64,000 nucleotides of DNA from Phytopseudomonas seleniipraecipitans (GCF_900102335.1 NZ_FNBM01000006.1:227208-291207); one strand, 5' to 3'. Counted from the stretch's first letter, positions 26,997 through 36,947 are shown. Program-made: numbers and translations. Notes: a model not told the origin generated them from the sequence alone.

Positions 26997-27884
26997 TCAG
27001 ACGAACAGCATTTTTAGAAAACGCCCGATATACACGTCATCGCGATAGGCCTCGTCCAAACATTCCTGGGCGCGCGCCAGGTGACGATCGAGCCGCTCAC
27101 GCACACCCGCCTCACCACATACCGCGAGCAAGGTCGATTTGCCGTCGTCTTTGCCCTGGTCCTTGGCATTGTTGGGGTTGGCGTCCTGCAGGTCATCGTA
27201 AAGCTGAACGGCGTGGCCAAGCTCGATGGCAAAGCACTGCAGTACGCTACGAACCGGCTTGGGCGCATCGCTGATCAGATACGCCATATCCATGATTGCG
27301 CTGAACAACACCCCGGTTTTCAGGTTGTTGGTCGCGGCAATCTCTTCTTCAGAGCGCGCATGCTTGCCATCGCGCAGGTCCTGCAACTGCCCCTGCACCA
27401 GCCCTTGCGAGCCAACCGTATTGGCAACTATCTCGACCAACTGGGTGCGTACCAGCGGATCCAGCCCTTCGATGCTGGCAACTACCCCGAAAGCTCGCGC
27501 CAGTAACGCCACGGCGGCCAGAATCGCGATGTCTTCGCCGAACGCCAGGTGCACGGTGGGCCGGCCGCGACGGATCTGCGCGTTATCCATGCAGGGCATG
27601 TCGTCGAGAATCAGCGACGCGGCATGCACCATTTCAATCGCGCATGCCAGATCAAGCGCCTGGTGCTGGTTGGCCCCCAAGCCATTGGCGGCGAGCAACA
27701 GCAGCAGCGGACGCATGCGCTTGCCGGGAGCCAGGGCGCCGTCGCGAACGGCAGCCGCTACCAGGGCGCGCTCATCGCTGACAACCGGCAATAAAGCATC
27801 CAGCCTGTCCTCGATGGACACGCGCAGTTGCGCAAGGTGTTCGGTAAATCCGCTGTCCATCGTTGCAGTCGCATAGGCTGTCAT
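26997..27884 (-). CDS. crtE: Geranylgeranyl diphosphate synthase
   Basis: 295-aa all-helical prenyltransferase that extends farnesyl diphosphate to GGPP, the first committed step of carotenoid synthesis. The first aspartate-rich motif is DDMPCMD (residues 94-100) followed by RRGRPTVH; the second is LYDDLQDANPNN. GKRMRPLLLLLAANGL is the conserved substrate region. It belongs to the crt cluster but is transcribed divergently from idi-crtXYIB across a 242-bp spacer, unlike the Pantoea arrangement where crtE leads the operon. Confidence 0.93.
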   Translation of the reverse strand: MTAYATATMDSGFTEHLAQLRVSIEDRLDALLPVVSDERALVAAAVRDGALAPGKRMRPLLLLLAANGLGANQHQALDLACAIEMVHAASLILDDMPCMDNAQIRRGRPTVHLAFGEDIAILAAVALLARAFGVVASIEGLDPLVRTQLVEIVANTVGSQGLVQGQLQDLRDGKHARSEEEIAATNNLKTGVLFSAIMDMAYLISDAPKPVRSVLQCFAIELGHAVQLYDDLQDANPNNAKDQGKDDGKSTLLAVCGEAGVRERLDRHLARAQECLDEAYRDDVYIGRFLKMLFV

Positions 27885-28126
27885 CGTTCACTCTCTTCTT
27901 CTGTATTGCGCAACACCTGGATACGTTTCCCACGCTGCAAGGTCGCCGCAACGCGCGATCCTGACACCGAAGTGATCGCAACTAAAGCCGCTTTGTAATA
28001 TTGGAACGTCTAAAGCGTGCAGTTGCCTGATAATGTGGCAAATTCAAGCCAAGCGGACACCTATATTATTTCCGTTTTGGACAGACCGCGCGCCCCCCGA
28101 AATGATTCCTGTGCAATGGAGCCTGC
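27885..28126. promoter_or_regulatory. Divergent crtE / idi-crtXYIB promoter region
   Basis: A 242-bp gap between divergent carotenoid genes must hold both promoters. The half nearer idi is AT-rich (TTGTAATATTGG near 27992 and CCTATATTATTTCC near 28060), plausible promoter elements. No clear operator was recognised. Confidence 0.45.
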
Positions 28127-29182
28127 ATGAATAATAGCGACCTGAGTCGCCGTAAGGATGATCATCTGGATATCGTCCTGGATCGACACAAGGCGAGCAC
28201 TCGCGTCAGTGCAGGTTGGTCGACGATACAGTTCGAACATTGCGCACTGCCGGAACTGGATCTTGGCGAGGTAGACCTGCGCGCCTCGCTGCTTGGCATC
28301 GGCCTGCAGGCGCCGCTGCTGATCAGCTCCATGACCGGTGGCGCCAACCGTTCCGAAGCCATCAACCGTCACCTCGCCGAGGCGGCTCAGGAACTGGGCA
28401 TCGCCATGGGCGTCGGCTCCCAGCGCGTCAGCCTGCAGACCGGCAATGATCAGGGCCTGACCCGTGAATTGCGTCGCCTGGCGCCAAGCATTGCGCTGCT
28501 GTCCAACATCGGCGCCGCGCAGTTGCTGGAGCCTGAAGGCCTCGACCTGGCGCGCCGCGCTGTCGATACGCTGGAGGCCAACGGCCTGATCATTCACCTC
28601 AACCCGCTGCAGGAAGCCGTGCAGCCCGAAGGCGACCGCAACTGGCGCGGCGTACTGACCCAGATCGCGCGCATCACTGCCAGCCTGCACGTGCCGGTGG
28701 TCGTCAAGGAAGTCGGCGCTGGGCTCTCTGCCTCGGTGGCTCGCTCGCTGGTCGAGGCTGGTGTGCAGGTGATCGATGTCGCTGGCGCCGGCGGTACCAG
28801 CTGGGCGGCCGTCGAAGGCGAGCGCGCGGCGAACGAGGCGGATCGCGCCGTGGCGATGGCCTTCGCAGGCTGGGGCATTCCGACGGCGACAGCCGTGCAA
28901 TCGATACGCGAGGCGCTGCCGGAGGTGACGCTGATTGCCTCTGGCGGCGTACGTGATGGCGTGGACGCTGCCAAGGCCATTCGCCTCGGCGCCGACATCG
29001 TCGGCCAGGCGGCCGGCGCGCTGCCCGGTGCGACGCTGTCGACCGAGGCGGTGATCGCTCACTTTCAGGTGGTCATTCGCCAACTGCGCACCGCCTGCTT
29101 CTGCACCGGCTCCGCCAACCTGGCCGCGCTGCGCAATGCCCGGCTGCTTTCGACTGGCTCCTTACGAACGACTCAAGCATGA
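28127..29182 (+). CDS. fni: Type 2 isopentenyl-diphosphate delta-isomerase
   Basis: 351-aa FMN- and NADPH-dependent enzyme interconverting IPP and DMAPP, unrelated to the type 1 enzyme. Signatures: [11 protein letters not shown] at the N-terminus, [10 protein letters not shown] near 65, [43 protein letters not shown] and the FMN phosphate-binding [15 protein letters not shown]. It starts the idi-crtX-crtY-crtI-crtB operon and overlaps crtX by 4 bp; carotenoid clusters of Pantoea type carry the same isomerase at this place. GGAG precedes the ATG. Confidence 0.93.
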   Translation: MNNSDLSRRKDDHLDIVLDRHKASTRVSAGWSTIQFEHCALPELDLGEVDLRASLLGIGLQAPLLISSMTGGANRSEAINRHLAEAAQELGIAMGVGSQRVSLQTGNDQGLTRELRRLAPSIALLSNIGAAQLLEPEGLDLARRAVDTLEANGLIIHLNPLQEAVQPEGDRNWRGVLTQIARITASLHVPVVVKEVGAGLSASVARSLVEAGVQVIDVAGAGGTSWAAVEGERAANEADRAVAMAFAGWGIPTATAVQSIREALPEVTLIASGGVRDGVDAAKAIRLGADIVGQAAGALPGATLSTEAVIAHFQVVIRQLRTACFCTGSANLAALRNARLLSTGSLRTTQA

Positions 29183-30450
29183 CCCACTTCGCCGTCATCG
29201 CGCCGCCCTATTACAGCCACTTTCAAGCCTTGCAAGCCCTTGCCGTCGAGCTGATCGAGCGAGGCCACCGGGTAACCTTCTTTCATCAGTCGGACGCCGC
29301 GCATTGGCTCAGTGACCCACGCGTCGCGTTTCGCTCGGTCGGTGCCGGCAGCCATCCGCCAGGCAGCCTGGAGCGCACCCTGCGCCAGGCCGCGCGACCG
29401 GATACGCCCTGGGGCCTGCGACGGATCATCAAGCAGATGGCCGGCACCACGGCGATGCTCTGCAGCGAGCTGCCTGGCGCGCTGGCCGACAACCAGGTGG
29501 ACGCCCTGCTCTGCGACCAGATGGAGCCGGCCGGCGGGCTGGTCGCGGAAGGCCTGGGCCTGCCGTTCGTATCGGTAGCCTGCGCGCTGCCGGTCAATCG
29601 CGAGCCTGGCCTGCCGCTGCCGGTGATGCCGTTCGCCTACGCCACCGACGAGCGCAGCCAGCACATGTACCGTGGCAGCAGCCAGGTCTACGACTGGCTG
29701 ATGAAGCCGCTGGGCACTGTCATCAACGAAGCGGCACGGCGCCTTAACATCGCGCCGCGCACCGCCCTGCACGACTGCCTGTCGCCCCTTGCGCAGATCA
29801 GCCAGACCCTGCCGGGCTTCGATTTCCCGCGCAGCCAGCTCCCGGATACGTTCCATGCCGTCGGCCCGCTGCGCAGCCCGGCGACAACGCGCCAGGGCGA
29901 GTGGCCCATCGATAAACAGCGGCCGTTCTTTTTCGCCAGCCTCGGCACCCTGCAGGGCGACCGCCTCGGCCTGTTCGAGCGGATCGCCCGTGCCTGCCGT
30001 CGTCTCGACGGCCAGCTGCTGATCGCCCACTGCGGCAAGCTGGATGCCGCCCAGGAGCGGCGACTCATCGACTGCGGCGCCACCTGGGTCACCGACTTCG
30101 CACCGCAACAATGGGCGCTTGAGCAGGCCGATGCGGTGATCACCCATGGCGGGCTGAACACCGTGATGGATGCGATTGCCGCGCGTACACCGATGCTGGT
30201 AATGCCGATCGCCTTCGACCAACCCGGGGTGGCGGCACGCGTCGCCTATCGTGGCGTGGGTAGCCAGCTCAGTCGCCGTGCCAGTGCCTCGCGCATCGAA
30301 GCGGCGCTGCGTGCACTGATCACACAGCCGTTAGCGGGCTTCGACGGGCTGATTGCCGAACTGCAGCAGGCAGGCGGTGTGCCGCGGGCTGCCGATATCG
30401 TCGAGGCAGCCGTCCTGCCATTCACCACGGAGCGCGCTGAAGGTCTATGA
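29179..30450 (+). CDS. crtX: Zeaxanthin glucosyltransferase
   Basis: 423-aa GT-B fold family-1 glycosyltransferase that transfers glucose from UDP-glucose to zeaxanthin hydroxyls. It begins with the [19 protein letters not shown] pattern of the family and has the sugar-nucleotide-binding end [21 protein letters not shown] with GLNTVMDA. It lies between idi and crtY with ATGA overlaps at both ends. UDP-glucose would come from GalU, encoded 14 kb away. Confidence 0.92.
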   Translation: MTHFAVIAPPYYSHFQALQALAVELIERGHRVTFFHQSDAAHWLSDPRVAFRSVGAGSHPPGSLERTLRQAARPDTPWGLRRIIKQMAGTTAMLCSELPGALADNQVDALLCDQMEPAGGLVAEGLGLPFVSVACALPVNREPGLPLPVMPFAYATDERSQHMYRGSSQVYDWLMKPLGTVINEAARRLNIAPRTALHDCLSPLAQISQTLPGFDFPRSQLPDTFHAVGPLRSPATTRQGEWPIDKQRPFFFASLGTLQGDRLGLFERIARACRRLDGQLLIAHCGKLDAAQERRLIDCGATWVTDFAPQQWALEQADAVITHGGLNTVMDAIAARTPMLVMPIAFDQPGVAARVAYRGVGSQLSRRASASRIEAALRALITQPLAGFDGLIAELQQAGGVPRAADIVEAAVLPFTTERAEGL

Positions 30451-31613
30451 CTTACGACTTGATTCTTGCTGGCGGCGGCCTGGCCAACGGTCTGATCGCC
30501 TGGCGCCTGAAACAGCAGCGGCCCGATCTCAAGGTGCTGTGTATCGAGGAGCAGCCGCAGCTGGGCGGCAACCACACCTGGTCTTTTCACGACGGCGACC
30601 TCAGTGAAGCCCAGCATCGCTGGCTGGACCCGCTGGTGGTGCAACGCTGGTCCAGTTACCAGGTGCACTTCCCGTACCTGTCTCGCGCTCTGGAAAGTGG
30701 CTATGCGAGCATCACCAGCGAGCGCTTTGCCCAGGTCGTCACCCCGGCCTTGGGCTCGACGCTGCGCCTGGGTGCGCGGATCAGCGACCTGAGCCCGACC
30801 CACGTGACTCTGGAAGATGGCGAGCGGCTGCAGGCCCGCGCGGTGATCGATGGCCGCGGTGCACGCGCCAGCCAGCAACTGGTGCTCGGCCAGCAGGCCT
30901 TCGTCGGCCAGCTACTGCGCCTGGAGCAACCCCATGGCCTGACGGCGCCGATCATCATGGACGCCCGGGTGCCCCAGGGCGACGGCTACCGCTTCGTCTA
31001 CGTGCTGCCCTTCTCGCCCGACACGCTGCTGATCGAAGACACCCACTACGTCGACCACCACCGTGCGTCCACCGAGCAGTTGCGCGAGCACATTGCGGCC
31101 TATGCCCATCGCCATGGCTGGAAGATCGCCGAATGCCTGCGTGAGGAACAAGGGATCCTGCCGATCACCCTCGCGGGCGACTTCGACGCTTTCTGGGACG
31201 AAGCAGCCGGCCAGCCGCTGTCCGGCCTGCGCGCGGGGCTGTTCCACTGCACCACCGGTTATTCGCTGCCCCACGCGGTGCGCCTGGCCGACTGGCTGGT
31301 TGGGTATGAGCTGCGTGATGCCGCCACCCTGGCCCATGACCTGCGAGCCCATGCGCGCGGTGAATGGCGCAATCAGGGCTTTTATCGTCTACTCAACCGC
31401 ATGCTGTTCCTGGCCGGGCGCCCGAAAGACCGTTGGCAGGTAATGCAGCGGTTCTACGGGCTGCCCGCCGGGCTGATCGAACGATTCTACGCCGGCAGCA
31501 ACCCTTGGCATGACCGTGCGCGCATTCTGATCGGCAAACCACCGGTGCCCGTCGGCGAGGCCATGCGTGCGGCCGTCCGTCATTCCCCCCAGCATTTTGA
31601 GACTCGTTCATGA
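30447..31613 (+). CDS. crtY: Lycopene beta-cyclase
   Basis: 388-aa flavoprotein cyclising both ends of lycopene to beta-carotene. The N-terminal dinucleotide motif is DLILAGGGLANGLIAWRL with LGGNHTWSFHD, characteristic of CrtY; DTLLIEDTHY and the GLFHCTTGYSLPHAVRLAD region are also present. Length fits the family. It is coupled by 4-bp overlaps to crtX and crtI. Confidence 0.95.
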   Translation: MTYDLILAGGGLANGLIAWRLKQQRPDLKVLCIEEQPQLGGNHTWSFHDGDLSEAQHRWLDPLVVQRWSSYQVHFPYLSRALESGYASITSERFAQVVTPALGSTLRLGARISDLSPTHVTLEDGERLQARAVIDGRGARASQQLVLGQQAFVGQLLRLEQPHGLTAPIIMDARVPQGDGYRFVYVLPFSPDTLLIEDTHYVDHHRASTEQLREHIAAYAHRHGWKIAECLREEQGILPITLAGDFDAFWDEAAGQPLSGLRAGLFHCTTGYSLPHAVRLADWLVGYELRDAATLAHDLRAHARGEWRNQGFYRLLNRMLFLAGRPKDRWQVMQRFYGLPAGLIERFYAGSNPWHDRARILIGKPPVPVGEAMRAAVRHSPQHFETRS

Positions 31614-33100
31614 ACCAAGCGAAAACAGCCATCGTCATCGGCGCGGGATTCGGCGGGCTGGCCCTGGCCATTCGGCTGCAGAGCGCCGGCTTCCGCACCA
31701 CGCTGCTGGAAAAACGTGACCAGCCGGGCGGCCGCGCCTACGTGTACCGCGATCAGGGTTTCACCTTCGATGCCGGGCCGACGGTGATTACCGACCCCAG
31801 CGCCATCGAGGAGCTGTTCGTGCTCAGCGGCCGCAAGCTTTCCGACTACGTCGAGATGCTCCCGGTCGCGCCCTTCTATCGCCTCTGCTGGGAGGACGGC
31901 ACGCAGTTCGATTACGCTAACGACCAGGCTGATCTGGATCGGCAGATCCAGGCGCTCAACCCCAGCGACGTGGAGGGTTACCAGCGCTTCCTCGCCTACT
32001 CCCGCGCGGTCTTCAATGAAGGCTATCTGAAACTAGGCGCGGTGCCGTTCCTGTCGTTTCGCGACATGCTCCAGGTCGGCCCGCAGCTGGCTCGCCTGCA
32101 AGCCTGGCGCAGCGTTTATTCGATGGTGTCGAAGTTCGTCGAGCACGACAAACTGCGTCAGGCGTTCTCGTTCCATTCGCTGCTGGTCGGCGGCAATCCG
32201 TTCGCCACCTCATCGATCTACACGCTGATCCACGCCCTGGAGCGTGAATGGGGCGTGTGGTTTCCCAAGGGCGGCACCGGCGCGCTGGTGCAGGGCATGG
32301 TCAAACTGTTCGAGGACCTTGGCGGCACCCTGGAACTGAACGCCGACGTGGCGTCCATCGACACCAAGGGCAACCGTGCCACTGGCGTACGCCTGCAGGA
32401 CGGCCGTCATTTCGCGGCGGATTGCGTGGCCTCGAATGCCGATGTGGTGCATACCTACGACAAGCTGCTGGCTGAACACCCGCGCGGCCGCCAGGAAGGC
32501 CGTCGGCTGAAAGGCAAACGCTTCAGCAATTCGCTGTTCGTGATCCACTTCGGTCTCAAACGCCAGCAGCCTCAGCTGCAGCACCACACGGTGTGCTTCG
32601 GCCCGCGCTACCGCGAGTTGATCCAGGAGATATTCCACGGCCACACCCTGGCCGAGGATTTCTCCCTCTATCTGCATGCGCCCTGCGTCACCGACCCGAG
32701 CCTGGCGCCGCCCGGCTGCTCGAGCCACTACGTATTGTCGCCGGTGCCGCACCTGGGTAATGCGCCCATCGATTGGGAGGTCGAAGGCCCGCGTTACCGT
32801 GATCGCATATTGGACTACCTCGAAGAGCACTACATGCCGGGCCTGCGCGACGATTTAGTCACCTGCCGGATTTTCACCCCCAACGATTTCCGCGATGAGC
32901 TGTACGCCTATCAAGGCTCGGCGTTCTCGCTGGAGCCCGTGCTGCAGCAAAGCGCCTGGTTCCGCCCGCACAACCGCGATGCGCAGCTGGAGAACGTCTA
33001 CCTGGTCGGCGCCGGCACCCATCCGGGCGCCGGTGTTCCTGGTGTGATCGGTTCGGCGAAGGCAACGGCGGGATTGATGCTCGAGGACCTGCAGCCATGA
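31610..33100 (+). CDS. crtI: Phytoene desaturase
   Basis: 496-aa FAD-dependent desaturase carrying out four desaturations of phytoene to lycopene at the membrane. N-terminal FAD motif VIGAGFGGLALAIRLQSAG, then LLEKRDQPGGRAYVY and GFTFDAGPTVITDPSAIEEL; the C-terminal carotenoid-enzyme signature is NVYLVGAGTHPGAGVPGVIG. Length matches Pantoea-type CrtI. It overlaps crtY and crtB by 4 bp each. Confidence 0.96.
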   Translation: MNQAKTAIVIGAGFGGLALAIRLQSAGFRTTLLEKRDQPGGRAYVYRDQGFTFDAGPTVITDPSAIEELFVLSGRKLSDYVEMLPVAPFYRLCWEDGTQFDYANDQADLDRQIQALNPSDVEGYQRFLAYSRAVFNEGYLKLGAVPFLSFRDMLQVGPQLARLQAWRSVYSMVSKFVEHDKLRQAFSFHSLLVGGNPFATSSIYTLIHALEREWGVWFPKGGTGALVQGMVKLFEDLGGTLELNADVASIDTKGNRATGVRLQDGRHFAADCVASNADVVHTYDKLLAEHPRGRQEGRRLKGKRFSNSLFVIHFGLKRQQPQLQHHTVCFGPRYRELIQEIFHGHTLAEDFSLYLHAPCVTDPSLAPPGCSSHYVLSPVPHLGNAPIDWEVEGPRYRDRILDYLEEHYMPGLRDDLVTCRIFTPNDFRDELYAYQGSAFSLEPVLQQSAWFRPHNRDAQLENVYLVGAGTHPGAGVPGVIGSAKATAGLMLEDLQP

Positions 33101-34098
33101 GCAGCACTGCGCCTGACGACCAGGCGCTGATCGAACACGCCAACCAGAGCATCGCCGTTGGCTCGAAGAGTTTTGCGGCAGCCTCAAAGCTGTTCGACGA
33201 GCCAACCCGGCGCAGCGCCGTGATGCTCTACGCCTGGTGTCGCCACTGCGATGATGTGATCGACGGTCAGCAAGCCGGCCACGATGCGGTGACCATCAGC
33301 CGTGAAGAAGCAGAGCGGCGCCTGGCCAACCTCATGGCGCAGACGCGCGCGGTGTACGCCGGCGGCGAGCTGGACGACCCGGCATTCGCGGCCTTTCGCC
33401 AGGTGGTGCGTGCCCACGGCATTCCCGAGCAGCACGCGCTGGAGCACCTGGCGGGTTTCGAAATGGACGTGGTGGAACGCCGCTACCTGACCATTGATGA
33501 CACCTTGCAGTACTGCTACCACGTCGCCGGTGTCGTGGGGCTGATGATGGCTCGGGTGATGGGTACCCAGGACGAAGCGACGCTGGACCGCGCCTGTGAC
33601 CTGGGCCTGGCGTTCCAGCTGACCAACATCGCCCGGGATATCGTCGACGATGCCGCTGTGGGCCGCTGCTACCTGCCCGAGCAGTGGCTGGCCGAACTGG
33701 GAATACCGCGGGATCAGGTCGGCGCAAGCCAATACCGCCCGGCAGTTGCAGTGCTCGGTCAGCGCCTGGTGGCACTCGCCGAGCCTTATTACGCCAGCGC
33801 CCAGGCCGGGCTCACCGCCCTGCCCTGGCGCTCGGCCTGGGCAGTGGCAACTGCAGGAGCGGTGTACCGACAGATTGGCGTGAAGGTGTCAGCGGCCGGC
33901 GAACAGGCCTGGGATGCGCGCATATCCACCTCAAAAGCGGAGAAGATCGGCGCGGTACTGACTGGTTTGCAGCGCGCGCTTACGAGTCGTGGCGCCCGTT
34001 GGCCGGCTCGCCCTGCGCAGTTGTGGCGACGTCCGCATCCGTCTTGCGCAGCGGCCCGTCGTGCATCGCCCGCAGCTGAGCCTTCAGACGCGCCGTAG
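33097..34098 (+). CDS. crtB: Phytoene synthase
   Basis: 333-aa enzyme condensing two GGPP molecules to phytoene. Features: AVGSKSFAAASKLF, the aspartate-rich YAWCRHCDDVIDG near residue 50, and the second motif FQLTNIARDIVDDA. The usual CrtB end (RPAQLWRRP) is reached about 20 residues before the stop, so this protein has a short extra tail. The tail and preceding codons overlap the convergent crtZ gene by 119 bp. It is the last gene of the idi-crtXYIB operon. Confidence 0.94.
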   Translation: MSSTAPDDQALIEHANQSIAVGSKSFAAASKLFDEPTRRSAVMLYAWCRHCDDVIDGQQAGHDAVTISREEAERRLANLMAQTRAVYAGGELDDPAFAAFRQVVRAHGIPEQHALEHLAGFEMDVVERRYLTIDDTLQYCYHVAGVVGLMMARVMGTQDEATLDRACDLGLAFQLTNIARDIVDDAAVGRCYLPEQWLAELGIPRDQVGASQYRPAVAVLGQRLVALAEPYYASAQAGLTALPWRSAWAVATAGAVYRQIGVKVSAAGEQAWDARISTSKAEKIGAVLTGLQRALTSRGARWPARPAQLWRRPHPSCAAARRASPAAEPSDAP

Positions 34099-34516
34099 AA
34101 GGCGCGTAGAGAAAGCCGAACGATACGCAGCGCTCCTTGCCGTCCACGGCGTGGTGCATCAGGTGCGCCTGGTACAGGCGCTTGACGTAGCCGCTGCGTG
34201 GCACGAAGCGAAACGGCCAACGGTGGTGCACCAGGCCATCGTGCACCACGAAATACAGCAGGCCGTAAGCGGTCATGCCGGCGCCAATCCACTCCAACGG
34301 ATGCATGCCCTGAGTCCCCAGGGCGATCAGCACGATGGCCAACCCAGCGAACACCACGGCGTACAGGTCGTTCTTCTCGAACCAGCCTTCGCGCGGCTCG
34401 TGGTGCGAGCGATGCCAGCCCCAGCCCCAGCCGTGCATCACGTACTTGTGGGCGTAATAGGCGACGCCTTCCATCGCCGTCAGCGTGGCGAAGAACACCA
34501 GCGCGTTGACGATCAT
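33980..34516 (-). CDS. crtZ: Beta-carotene 3-hydroxylase
   Basis: 178-aa membrane di-iron hydroxylase turning beta-carotene into zeaxanthin. It has the histidine clusters HKYVMHG, HRSHHEPR, and HDGLVHHRWPF plus YQAHLMHHAVDG, the metal-binding set of the CrtZ family, and about four membrane segments. The ATG at 34516 begins MIVNALVFFATLTAMEG, the family N-terminus; an in-frame TTG at 34534 is less likely. It converges on crtB with a 119-bp overlap, so transcription of either strand could affect the other. Confidence 0.94.
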   Translation of the reverse strand: MIVNALVFFATLTAMEGVAYYAHKYVMHGWGWGWHRSHHEPREGWFEKNDLYAVVFAGLAIVLIALGTQGMHPLEWIGAGMTAYGLLYFVVHDGLVHHRWPFRFVPRSGYVKRLYQAHLMHHAVDGKERCVSFGFLYAPSTARLKAQLRAMHDGPLRKTDADVATTAQGEPANGRHDS

Positions 34517-35026
34517 CGCGCCACCGCCACGCAACGGCTGAAGCGCTCGGCTTGCCTGTGTTCGTCAAACCAGGTGCGGTGATTCATCGGGTGGGTGTGG
34601 CTGCTCAAACGCATCGCTCCGTTATGCCTGTGTTATCGACCGCCATCGCTGCCAGGCGCTCCATTTTCAAAAGCGTGGGGCTGCGTGGGGCAACGATTAA
34701 AAGTCGCACCATCCTACAAGAACTGCGCCGCGCTCGCCGCACTGTTGCCGCCGAACTGCGGCGGGCCTGGACGAGCGGAAAAAAGTACCGCCATTCAACG
34801 GTTTGCCTAACTCGCAAGCGTCAGCGCTGTAAGGCGGCCGCAGCAGCGGCAAGGCCGCGCCACATGGGGCTTCAAGCGGCGAATTCAGCCTACTCCATAC
34901 GAACCGGCGAACGAAGCGGCCACTTGTCGCAGGCCTGCAATGGCCGGAACTCGGGGGCAGTCGACGAATAAAGGCGCGCGAAACAGCGTGCTGCTATCCG
35001 TGAAAACCGATGATGGAGGCTCATCC
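34517..35026. other. 510-bp intergenic region
   Basis: No coding frame with supporting features. It must hold the crtZ promoter (leftward) and that of the ferritin-like pair (rightward). I see no clear terminator, repeat or operator in it. Confidence 0.4.
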
Positions 35027-36202
35027 ATGAGCATGATCGACACCCTGTTGGACAACAAGGGAACGCCGCTGGAGAAACAGACGTTCACCTGGCGAGAACT
35101 GGCCAGTAGACCCATCAGCAAGCTGGACGACGACGCCTTCACCCGCGTACGGGTGATCCTGATGAACGGTGTCGAATCCGACGCCTTGCGCCTCAAGCAC
35201 TTCGGTGCACGCTTCAACAAGGCGCTGCAACTGCCGCTGGCGCAGATCCGCCGCGTCGAGCATCACCAGATGACCGCCATCAACTGGCTCCTTTCGTCCG
35301 ACCATTCGCCGCTGGAAACCACCGTGGCCTACGAGCAGACCGCCATCGAGATCACCGCTGCGGTCGCCCAGAACGAACCCGATCCTTACCAGGCGCAAAC
35401 CTACCGCTTCGGCCTGCTCGAAGACTTCGATCACCTCTACCGCTACGCCGCGATGCTCGACCGGCTGGAGGGCAAGGACGCCAACAATATCCTGCAGGGT
35501 TACACCGACATCATTCCGGGCCGGCCGACCAGCGAGCATCACCGCGCACCCGAGGATGACCTGCGCGACAGCTACGAGAAGGACAACGCCGCCCTGATTA
35601 CCAAGATCCACGCGGCGCTGATCACCGGGGCCGAATATCAGACCCACGATTACTACATGAACATCGGCCCGCTATTCGCCGACCCGGTGGCGCGGGCGCT
35701 GTACGCCGAGATCGCCTCGGTTGAAGAGCAGCACGTGACCCAATATGGCTCGCTGCAGGACCCCAGCGAGAGCTTCATGGAGAAGTGGCTGGTGCACGAG
35801 GCGATGGAGGTCTACACATACGCCAGTTGCGCCGAGCAGGAAGACAACCCGCGCATCAAGGCGCTGTGGGAGCGCTTCGTCGACTACGAGCAGGGCCACC
35901 TCAACCTGGCCTGCGAGCTGTTCAAACAGCACGAACGGCGCGACCCGGCCGAGGTGCTGGGCGGCCAGTTACCAAAGATGATCCAGTTCAAAAGCCAGCG
36001 CGATTTCGTTCGCGAAACCCTTTCCAGAGAAATCGATCTGCGCGCTCACGGCGTCGATTACGTGCCCAAGGACAAGGAAGGCCGTGCCTCCCTCGACTAT
36101 CGGTCACGGCTCAACGGCGAGGGCGTGCCGGCCAATGTGGTGTCCGCCGGCTACACCTGGAAACCCGGTACCGAACTCAACCCAGCGGGAGAACAACGAT
36201 GA
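35027..36202 (+). CDS. Ferritin-like domain protein (391 aa)
   Basis: Helical protein with two stretches of ferritin-like character. In the N-terminal half, RRVEHHQMTAINWLL and VAYEQTAIEIT suggest metal-binding Glu/His helices; later YAEIASVEEQHVTQYGSL and WERFVDYEQGHLNLACELF carry E-x-x-H pairs typical of di-iron four-helix bundles. No signal peptide. The start at 35027 follows TGGAGG; an ATG at 35033 is possible. Its stop overlaps the next gene, which encodes another ferritin-like protein. Role unknown; iron or oxidative-stress handling is an inference. Confidence 0.75.
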   Translation: MSMIDTLLDNKGTPLEKQTFTWRELASRPISKLDDDAFTRVRVILMNGVESDALRLKHFGARFNKALQLPLAQIRRVEHHQMTAINWLLSSDHSPLETTVAYEQTAIEITAAVAQNEPDPYQAQTYRFGLLEDFDHLYRYAAMLDRLEGKDANNILQGYTDIIPGRPTSEHHRAPEDDLRDSYEKDNAALITKIHAALITGAEYQTHDYYMNIGPLFADPVARALYAEIASVEEQHVTQYGSLQDPSESFMEKWLVHEAMEVYTYASCAEQEDNPRIKALWERFVDYEQGHLNLACELFKQHERRDPAEVLGGQLPKMIQFKSQRDFVRETLSREIDLRAHGVDYVPKDKEGRASLDYRSRLNGEGVPANVVSAGYTWKPGTELNPAGEQR

Positions 36203-36924
36203 GCGAGCGCCAAGTCAAAATCGGCATGAATCTCACCGGCACACAAATGGCGCCAGACGCCACGCAGGAACAACTCGAAGCCACTCGCCTGTTCCCTGCC
36301 GACATACCCGGCGATATGCGTAGCTACACCGACGCACGTCAGCAGGCTATCGGCACGGCCGACCGGGTTGGGTCCGTACCGCCGCCAGGCTCGGTCAAAG
36401 GCATGCTGAAAACCGCCGTCGACAAGGTCACTGGCAGCAACCCCGAGGTGCTCCTCGACAAGCTCGGCGAACGCCTGGCCTTCGAGCGTACCGGGGTGCG
36501 CTTGTATGAGGCGATGATCGCCAAGGCGACATCCGCCGTAGGCGCGACGCCGGCCATGGTGGCAACGCTGCGGGAGATCCAGGCCCAGGAGCTCGAACAC
36601 ATGAACCTGGTACGTGAAGCGATCGAAACACTAGGCGGCGACCCGACCACCATGACGCCCTGCGCCGACGTTGCGGCGGTGAAAGCTCAGGGCGTGCTGC
36701 AGGTACTGACCGACCCACGCACCACGTTGTCGCAATCCATGAGCGCGATCCTGACCATCGAGCTGGAAGACAACGCGGCCTGGGAACTGCTGATCGAACT
36801 GGCCAAAAAGGCCGGACACCCGTTGATCGCCGAAGGATTCAAACACGCCTTTGAGCAGGAGGAGCTGCACCTGAGCACAGTGCGCGAGCTGATCCGGCAG
36901 GACCTGCTGGGTCAAGTCAGCTGA
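36199..36924 (+). CDS. Second ferritin-like domain protein (241 aa)
   Basis: After a disordered N-terminus (about 60 residues), a four-helix ferritin-like bundle: ERLAFERTGVRLYEAMI, LREIQAQELEHMNLVREAI, SAILTIELEDNAAWELLIEL and FEQEELHLSTVRELI. The regularly placed E and E-x-x-H residues fit a di-iron site. It starts with an ATGA overlap to the preceding ferritin-like gene and is followed by a terminator, so the two form a complete bicistron whose products may act together. Function not established. Confidence 0.78.
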   Translation: MSERQVKIGMNLTGTQMAPDATQEQLEATRLFPADIPGDMRSYTDARQQAIGTADRVGSVPPPGSVKGMLKTAVDKVTGSNPEVLLDKLGERLAFERTGVRLYEAMIAKATSAVGATPAMVATLREIQAQELEHMNLVREAIETLGGDPTTMTPCADVAAVKAQGVLQVLTDPRTTLSQSMSAILTIELEDNAAWELLIELAKKAGHPLIAEGFKHAFEQEELHLSTVRELIRQDLLGQVS

Positions 36925-36947
36925 CCGGTCAATGGCGAGGAATGGAA

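Noticed and set aside
28061..29083. 340-codon frame antisense to the isomerase gene
   Set aside because: Shadow of idi; low-complexity Q/R/G composition and no start context.
33789..34568. 259-codon minus-strand frame over crtB and crtZ
   Set aside because: It overlaps crtZ in another frame; crtZ has clear histidine motifs, while this frame has none.
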